A DNA stretch of 64,000 nucleotides from contig JAPWDM010000008.1 in assembly GCA_035578155.1 (NCBI GenBank), positions 17,699,342-17,763,341 on the forward strand, given 5' to 3'. This document shows, piece after piece, positions 57,426-64,000 of the stretch. Under the pieces are notes generated by a model. It worked only from the letters and a program-made list of their open reading frames with translations, did no database searches and was not told where the DNA came from. A program made the position numbers and the translations under genes. Origin of the DNA: Brachynemurus nebulosus (Eukaryota > Arthropoda > Insecta > Neuroptera > Myrmeleontidae). The number at the start of each line of letters is the position of its first letter. Positions within the stretch are counted from its first letter, which is position 1.

Positions 57426-57961
57426 GTATTTTAATAAAATTTATAGGGACAAACCATTTTTTCTTAAACTTTAAGACTCAGCAAAAATATCAGCAAAATA
57501 TGTTAAGACTAACACCGACACATTATTTGATATAACCCGAAATCCAGAACTTCCTGTACGCACATCTATAGTTATCTAACATGAAATAGATATACGAGGT
57601 GTCCTATTTGGATGTATACATACGATTTACATGTTAATTTTTAACATTGGATTCTTATAAGGAAAAAGTTATTTCACAAGAGTGCTTTGGACAAACTAAT
57701 AATACTAATTTAATATTATAACTATTGGTACTATAGCTTTAACAATAATAATGCAGCAAAATAAAGAAATGAATGTCGCAATTTTCAAGCAAATCATATT
57801 TTGCTTCCGAGACTACTAAAGTAGCGGAAGCATTGTGATCACTTTTGAAAAATAAAAAATTTTTTCTCTCCAAAATCAAATTTTTTACGCACATTTTACG
57901 TTTTAGAGCTTCCTGAACAATTTTGGTTTGGGCTGTCCGTCTGTCTGTCCGTCTGTGTGTC

Positions 57962-58258
57962 TCCAATTTTGCACCAAGTGGCATAACTTCCGAACTATTC
58001 GATTGTTTTTAATGAAATTTTCAGAAATTATGCAGTTTGGCTCCGCGATGGTCCCCTATGAATTTAAGCAAAATCGGAGTAACGGTAGCAACGCCGCTAC
58101 CATGTCATTCCAAAATTGCACCAAGTGGCATAACTTCGGAACTACTCAATTCTTTTTTATGAAATTTTCAGAAATTATGTAGTTTGGTTCCTGTATGGTC
58201 CCCTATGAATTTAATCGAAATCGGAGTAACGGTAGCTACGCCGCTACCATGAAGTCCC
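57962..58258 (+). repeat. Two tandem ~148-bp units
   Basis: GCACCAAGTGGCATAACTTC at 57971 and 58119, each followed by GAAATTTTCAGAAATTATG, ATGGTCCCCTATGAATTTAA and AACGGTAGC(A/T)ACGCCGCTACC. The ORF 57928-58182 only reflects this repeat. A GTCTGTCCGTCTGT simple repeat lies just upstream (57935-57958). Confidence 0.9.
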
Positions 58259-58513
58259 ATTAAATGTCAATATCTTATTTACTGCTAGTCCCATCTCGCT
58301 CAAATTTTTAGGGTATATTGGGGGTTAGTTTCTAAAATATTTTTGCTATTATTTTATAATTTAGCCTTTAAGTCTTTTGAGTTACAACAGTTTTTTATAA
58401 ACTTCAAGGCGAAAATATAATTTCACGGTATATAATATGTATATTTGGTAGAATACTGTTTTAAAGCCTTTTACGACTACGAGGAAGCTGTGTCCCACCC
58501 TATTGGCAGCGTA

Positions 58514-59013
58514 CTTTTCTACTCCTGTTGAAGAACACACTCATTACATATCCGTTAATTATTGTTGAGAAAGTTAGGCATTATTCAAAGGTGTGGAGGA
58601 ATTTTCAGTACTTACTACCTTTTTGACCAATCAAATCACCGTGTTAAGCATTATTCAATAGGTTGGCTTTTGTTTTGTGCATAATATACGGATCAAATTT
58701 TAATTTCAAATATGTTGCGTAGTAACATATAAGTAAACAAAGTAGCTTGTATTTTGTTTTCATCGTTTGTATATATATAAACATTTAATGAAATTAGAGA
58801 TAGATTCAAAATTGTATACTTTTGACTTAAAAATATTCAATTTTATTTAAATCAAAAAAAAGTCGTAGAAAAAATATCGTATTCTAATCGCTTGCAATGG
58901 CTATTACTCACTCAGATGCATTACGACACTCGCCTCGCAAGTTCGGCTCGTGTCGCAATTTCATCTTCGTGAGTAATAGCTACCATTACCAGCTTGCTGA
59001 ATAATATACTATT
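58514..59013 (-). repeat. Dispersed repeat family E, copy 2
   Basis: Inverse copy of 50847-51340, more diverged in the middle but clear at both ends (CTACTCCTGTTGAAGAACAC; GCATTACGACACTCGCCTCG; TACCAGCTTGCTGAATAATA). Confidence 0.85.
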
Positions 59014-59288
59014 ACATAATTAATATTTGTGTCATCTGCTGTAAATTCAAAAAGGCTTTTTTTATTTTCTTGAAAATAAAAATTAAAATAATAAAAATAC
59101 CAAAAATATATTCTGTTGAAGAAATAGTGAAGATAATTTGGTGGAAAAAAATTATTTTATAAAAGAAAATTACCAAAAATAGGAATATGTTTATCCAAAG
59201 CACTCTTGTGACATAATTTTTTTGCTTACTGGAATCCAATGTTAAAAATTAACATGTAAATCGTATGTATACATCCGGCCGGGACACC

Positions 59289-60870
59289 CAGCATATATGA
59301 CAACAACAGCTTCCATTACCGAGATTCCAGTATATGTATCACTATATCATTAACATTCCCTCTCCCTCGCCACCTGAAATTTCACCCGTAACAGAGACCT
59401 GGACGCTCAACCTAACAGTGATGTTTAATGGGTTCTTAGCATTTATAAATTTATTTATGTCGATATTGGTACTATATTTAAATAGCATGGTATAGATATA
59501 GGGTGTATTTTCCAATATTTTCTTATATTTTCTTATATGATTTTCTTATATTATCTTAGTCGAAATTTGGATGCTAAAGTCTTGAATGCGATAAGTAAAA
59601 CAAGGAGGATGAGAGGGCGGTAGCCAAAATGCAAATTGGGAAAAAAATGTTGACTCCTACTTCTTTTCTAGTGTTTTTGCTTACCTACACGAGATCTTCG
59701 TGATTTTGTAAGATTTATCATTTTATCATTTTTGACAAAATTATTTTTAAGAAAATATTTTTTCTTTCATTTATGTTCCGTTTTGGTCCATTTGTTGATG
59801 TACTGGATCACTTTGATTAATAAATTTATATATGTAATATTCCGTTGAAAAAATTATAAGCTTGTATCATAGCTCAAAAATTGAAGGAGCTATAAAGCTC
59901 TCAGTTATAGAAATCGATTACTTGCAGTGGTAGCTACAACTCTTATTAGAACAATTTTTTGATAACTCCCTACATATTTTTTAGATTTAAGTTTTAATTT
60001 TTTCAATTGACAGACCTTCGAAGATCATCCTAAAAAGACATGGTTTGCATTCTATCTTTAGTGTAGTACCATAATCGAAATATTCAATCTATTCATAATA
60101 GACATAATTACATACGAATGAATCGTATGGCTGCCTGTACACGATCAGTGATTCTGTCAGTATTTCAAAATACTGACACTTTTATTGATCATGTATTCAC
60201 GATACTAAAATAATGATGAAAGTATTGAAGAATAGCTTATAATTGCATCAGAATTCACTTCAGTACTAAGACGTGGAGGGGACAGTGACATTAATGACAG
60301 TTAAAACCGTTAAAACATATTTCTCGTATATTATGTACCAGCGGTACCTACCAGCCGAGATAAATACAAATCGATTGTAGATCGTATAATATGTACATCA
60401 TGGAAAAGTAGGCTTGTACATTATATTTTATTGATTAGTATGTACGGCAATATGTACAATATGTACGATATGTACCGTATGTAGGGGAGAAGTGGCATGA
60501 AAAGGACGTTTTTGTTTTAAGCGTTCTAGTAAATAAACGAGATAACAAATTAAATATTTACGAGCGGAATCAGAAACTTTAGTTATCTTACTCTTGAAAT
60601 AAAATCCAATCAAAAACATTTCTTTGTTATTAGTTGTAATTTTTCTGAGTTTTTAAAAAAGTGCATTTTGTCCCTTTTATCAATAGACGGTATTGAAAGG
60701 GACATGATAATTTATGAGAGGGACAATACTAAATATCATTCATGTTGTTCAAATTTCCACCTTATATACATAAAACATAAGGTTCATACTATTGCGCAGA
60801 TCATCTTACTGAACTTACATATTAATAAATTTGATTCAATAATGGAAATGCGTGGTTTTAGTACTCGATA
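59289..60870. other. Interval with a hairpin and simple repeats
   Basis: 59506-59556 has repeated TTTTCTTATA; 60425-60480 has several ATGTACG/ATGTACA hexamers. 60139-60194 is a hairpin. The motif GAAAGGGAC(A/T) recurs around 60670-60725 and, inverted, at 62310-62345, flanking family A copy 2. No gene supported. Confidence 0.45.
60139..60194. repeat. Hairpin with 10-bp perfect inner stem
   Basis: TGTCAGTATT pairs with AATACTGACA around a TCAA loop, and the outer ACACGATCA...TGATCATGT arms pair with a few mismatches. Size and shape would suit a very short MITE; a pre-miRNA-like transcript is possible but untested. Confidence 0.75.
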
Positions 60871-62144
60871 GGGTAAGAGACCCGATGACCGATCACTATT
60901 TTTAGTTGTATCATTAAATTAGCTTAAAAAAATTAAAAAAAAAACAAAACACCCATTTTTTTTTCTTAATTAGTATGAAACCAAGTTTTTTTTAATCCAA
61001 TGGATATGTTTTTAAGAAAATATAACCCAAAAATTTTGATTTATTAATGTTTTTGTTTTATAATTTGTTGACGTCTATGAAAAAGCGGACAGAAAATATT
61101 AACCTCCTTTGAAAGATCAATACACTGACCCCTATGAAAAATCGCGCATTAATGTACATGAAGTACCTTCTACTATCGAATATTTGAACCATTCTCTTCC
61201 AGCCACTTTGATACTCTATCCACTACTAGGTGAGGCTATATGTCATAGAGTATTATCATAGAGTGACATCTAGTGAAACATAGAACGTCAAAGCAAAAGC
61301 CAAGAACGGTTTAAATATTCGATAAAATAAACCACTAAAATCACAATTTCGTTTCGCTCTCTGCTGATCTTTTAAAAAAACATTGTGTAAGATCTGACTT
61401 AGCCGTTAACCATTGTGAATTTTTAAACAGTTAAATTTAGTTTATATTGTATCTGTATGTGTCGTTTCAGATCTAATACATACATATCATACATATTATG
61501 TTTGACGTTTTTATTTGAAAATACCTATATAAATAACAATTTGGAAGTTTTAATTCAATATTAACTATTTTTCAATTGATTTTACGTTCTGAAATAAATA
61601 AAATATTAAAGTAAAATTATAAAAACGGTTAGTTAAGTGTTTTAAACCCAAAAATTAATTAAAAATGTTTATAAAATAGATATGCAATATATAATTCTCA
61701 AAATGCGGTACCTAACTGTAAAACTCAGATCCCAAGAAGAATCAGTCATACAAATAATATTTAACGCATATAAAATTTAATTTAGCTATCCTAATCTCTT
61801 AAGTGGACTAATAACAATTATTTGTATACTTTTATTATGCTAATAACTTTAAAAATTCGGTGAAAAATGTTACAATTTATAACTCATGTGTTTTGAATAA
61901 TGATCATCCAACATACTAAAAATTCACGAATTCAACAAAAATTTTTCGATATACCTATATATTATGTATTTCTTAAATTAAGTGAGGAGGCATTAAATGT
62001 GAGGTGAATTTAAATTGAAAAATAATCATTCTATTAATAATAATTTTTTTTATCAAAGGTTTCTTTCAGAAATAACTTCATTAAGATATAAATTTCAAAA
62101 CTGATCGGACTTATAACCCCGATCGACAATGGGGTCTTTTACCC
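60871..62144. mobile_element. TA-flanked TIR element, family A copy 2 (1274 bp)
   Basis: Same termini as 14640-15770 and TA on both sides (60869-60870, 62145-62146). It differs by an extra segment near 61430-61660 and lacks the TA microsatellite expansion. Non-coding. Confidence 0.92.
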
Positions 62145-62146
62145 TA

Positions 62147-62342
62147 ATTGTTTTTCATTTGATTATTTTTGTTCGAAATTTTTAAATAAGAAGAAAGTTT
62201 AAAAAATTAATTATTAACACTAAGAAAACACGATACCTAATAGAGAAAAAATTGTGACATGTGGATATTCAAATAAAACTAATTCGAAGTTACTAGTCTT
62301 AAAGGTAGTCCCTTTCATAACTTGTTTGCTCTGTCCCTTTCA
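62147..62342. other. Short interval between family A copy 2 and the duplicated segment
   Basis: AT-rich; includes GTCCCTTTCATAA twice (62309, 62335). Confidence 0.4.
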
Positions 62343-62648
62343 TAAAAAATTCGTCAAGTGCGTGTTTGACACGCACTAAGTAATGTCCCTCACCATCAGT
62401 GGTCATAACTAAAACTTCTTAAAATATAACAGTCCGGACACATACGTTCACGATGTGACACATACGAACACGATCGTTCTGAAATCTAAAAATGGGTTAT
62501 ACTTTAGGAATAAAATTTATTTATTACGAAAAATATTTTATCCACCTTCACATCCCGTTATAAAAAATTCCTAGAAACAACTGATTGTACGGAACACTGT
62601 TAGCGCAAGTACAACTTGCACTTGACGACTTGTTTTTATTAAAGTTAA

Positions 62649-63603
62649 CCCTAGAACGACAAACTGGGGTAGAAATCTACCCCAGGTAAACTTCAAACTA
62701 CGTTTTTAAATTAGTCAGTAACATTATCGACTGAACACCTATACCATAATTTAGTTCAAGGTTTTAACAGTAGAGTGAGGTCGGGAAACCCTGCGGTTTC
62801 TTGTCTACTGCGACGAAGGGAAAACGTGAAGCTAGTATGGGGTTGATATGTACGCCAGTTTGTAGTTTACGTCAGTGTTTTGTTTAGGTAAGTTATTTTT
62901 ATTTTTCTTGTTAAAATAATTTGGATTCACTTATAATGACCTTATTTTGCAACAAAACATTAGATATAGCCAGCCCGATGCTGCTTGTGTCCTCGAGGAA
63001 GACCGCAAAACGCGAATATATTGCACGAAGTGCAAGCGACCGACCTGCGAGAATCATGGAAATATATATTGCAGCGATTGTAGTGCCTTTGAATAAGTTA
63101 AATTCTCCTTTTTTTTACATTTTGTATGAAAAAAAATGAAATATATTCTTAAAAACTAAAATTTCATGCATTTTTGTTTGATTTTTCCACATATCAAATT
63201 CCCAATTTTTTTAATTTTCAAAATCCAAAATAAATCGACTTTTTTGGCAAAACATCATGATGTCATTTGTATGCTTGAAGTCCCTTGTGTCCTCTTTAAA
63301 ATACCGTCTGAAGTTTGAAAATCGGTTCATTAGAAAAATAGTTATCAATTTTTTTTATTAAATGACAATTTGAGCGTTTTTGAACACTTTTAGCTATTTA
63401 AATAGATTTTTCACCGACTAAGCTTTGATTAAATTGAATTTACTCTTCACCATTCTCTTCAGCATGAAAAAACGAACAAATTCGCGTTCTTATAAGTGAA
63501 ATTGCTGCTGTCAGATCGATTTTACGACCAAAAATCCCGTGGGGTAAATATATACCCCAGTTTGTAGTTTAAGAGTAGAAAAAATAAGTTTGTCGTTCTA
63601 GGG
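62649..63603. mobile_element. Miniature piggyBac-like element, copy 2 (955 bp)
   Basis: TTAA at 62645-62648 and 63604-63607; termini as in copy 1 (CCCTAGAACGACAAACT). It differs from copy 1 by a few substitutions and small indels. Both sit at homologous places in the duplicated segment, so this insertion predates the duplication. Confidence 0.92.
62920..63096 (+). pseudogene. piggyBac C-terminal cysteine-rich domain fragment, copy 2
   Basis: Same 58-codon frame as 13589-13765. One predicted zinc ligand is lost (EEDC to EEDR, codon TGC to CGC near 63002-63004), and the penultimate Val is Phe. The remaining CxxC and H ligands are intact. A ligand lost in one copy argues that the domain is not under strong selection there. 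Confidence 0.82.
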
Positions 63604-64000
63604 TTAATTATGTATATAATAAAAATTAGAAATAAATAAAGGTTTAAAAAATATTAACTACGATTTTTTTTATTAGAAACACAAAATTACAAAGACAACG
63701 TATTTATTATATCACAAAAGTTATTTCTAATGAGTTTATCGTAACTGGAAGATTTTCTTGATGTAGATTTTATGGTTCCAAGGTAGATAAATGAAACACA
63801 GGGAATATTTTAAAAAAAAAAAATATAATATTCTCTTGTAGGTTAAACACGAAAGCACATGTATTTTATTAATTTTGTTTTCTTTTGGTTTAAGTAATGA
63901 TAATATTTTATTTATAGGTTTTCCTTTTGTTTTTATAATTTCAAATATATTGGTTGATTATTTTTTATATTATTTTATTTTTAAATATTTTTTTTAATAT

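Larger units (their letters stand above)
57598..59288. mobile_element. TIR element with ~105-bp inverted ends (1691 bp)
   Basis: GGTGTCC, then GATGTATACATACGATTTAC and ATTTTTAACATTGGATTC at the left, are inverted at the right (59165-59288; six bases after GGTGTCC differ). The interior holds a tandem duplication (57962-58258) and a family E repeat in inverse orientation (58514-59013), which is probably a later insertion. No target duplication was fixed and no transposase recognised. Confidence 0.75.
62343..64000. repeat. Duplicated segment, copy 2 (runs off the window)
   Basis: Nearly identical to 13012-14639 and continues past 63972 with sequence that, in copy 1, lies beyond the family A insertion (TTTTATTTTTAAATATTTTT at 15773). 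It therefore keeps the pre-insertion, empty-site arrangement. Its right limit is outside the window. Confidence 0.9.

Noticed and set aside
57928..58182. 84-codon ORF with internal peptide repeat
   Set aside because: The peptide repeat (NFRTIRLFLMKFSEIMQFG and its copy) is the translation of a two-copy DNA tandem repeat plus a GTCTGTCC simple repeat.

Overview
The window looks like non-coding, repeat-dominated nuclear DNA from an insect (inferred). It is very AT-rich, carries (TA)n microsatellites of roughly 55-90 bp, and is packed with terminal-inverted-repeat (TIR) DNA transposons and MITEs of types common in insects (piggyBac-, hAT-, Tc1/mariner/pogo-, PIF/Harbinger- and Spy-like). It also has tRNA-derived SINE heads, foldback elements and degenerate satellites. 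I found no complete protein-coding gene. What remains of coding sequence is either a transposase relic (piggyBac C-terminal zinc-finger exon in two copies, mariner C-terminus, a pogo-like lysine/glutamate-rich tail) or exon-like fragments of unknown identity inside transposons.

Layout. 0.1-5.3 kb: a degenerate satellite containing perfect heat-shock-element motifs (660-1460), a TTAA-flanked TIR element (2807-3690) and a hAT-like element (4376-5316). 6.1-10.9 kb: a 4.75-kb TA-flanked element with decayed coding segments and a nested MITE. 13.0-15.8 kb: a duplicated segment carrying a miniature piggyBac, followed by a TA-flanked element; both recur near the right edge (60.9-64.0 kb), where the second copy of the segment preserves the empty insertion site. 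16.7-27.0 kb: a repeat family with G-C-rich heads and degenerate ~165-bp units, a SINE between identical 89-bp repeats, foldbacks, and a 4.6-kb composite element that carries an exon-like ORF and was itself hit by a 1.8-kb element inserted exactly between AAA and TTT with no target duplication (Spy-type). 27.5-32.8 kb: a PIF/Harbinger-like MITE, tandem duplications and a second array of the heat-shock-element satellite. 34-42 kb: SINE heads, dispersed repeats, TA-flanked elements, and a third piggyBac-like element. 42.7-46.7 kb: a ~4.1-kb foldback with ~1.6-kb arms containing six tandem ~71-bp repeats each. 48-60 kb: more foldbacks, MITEs (hAT with an intact 8-bp TSD, piggyBac-like, mariner relic) and dispersed repeats.

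Taken together this is a layered transposon graveyard in which order of insertion can be read from nesting. The most distinctive signals are the heat-shock-element satellite, the TSD-less AAA/TTT insertion validated by internal empty sites, the zinc-finger-only piggyBac derivative kept in both copies of a duplication, and the giant foldback. All family assignments rest on termini, target duplications and short translated motifs read by eye; no alignment or database search was run.
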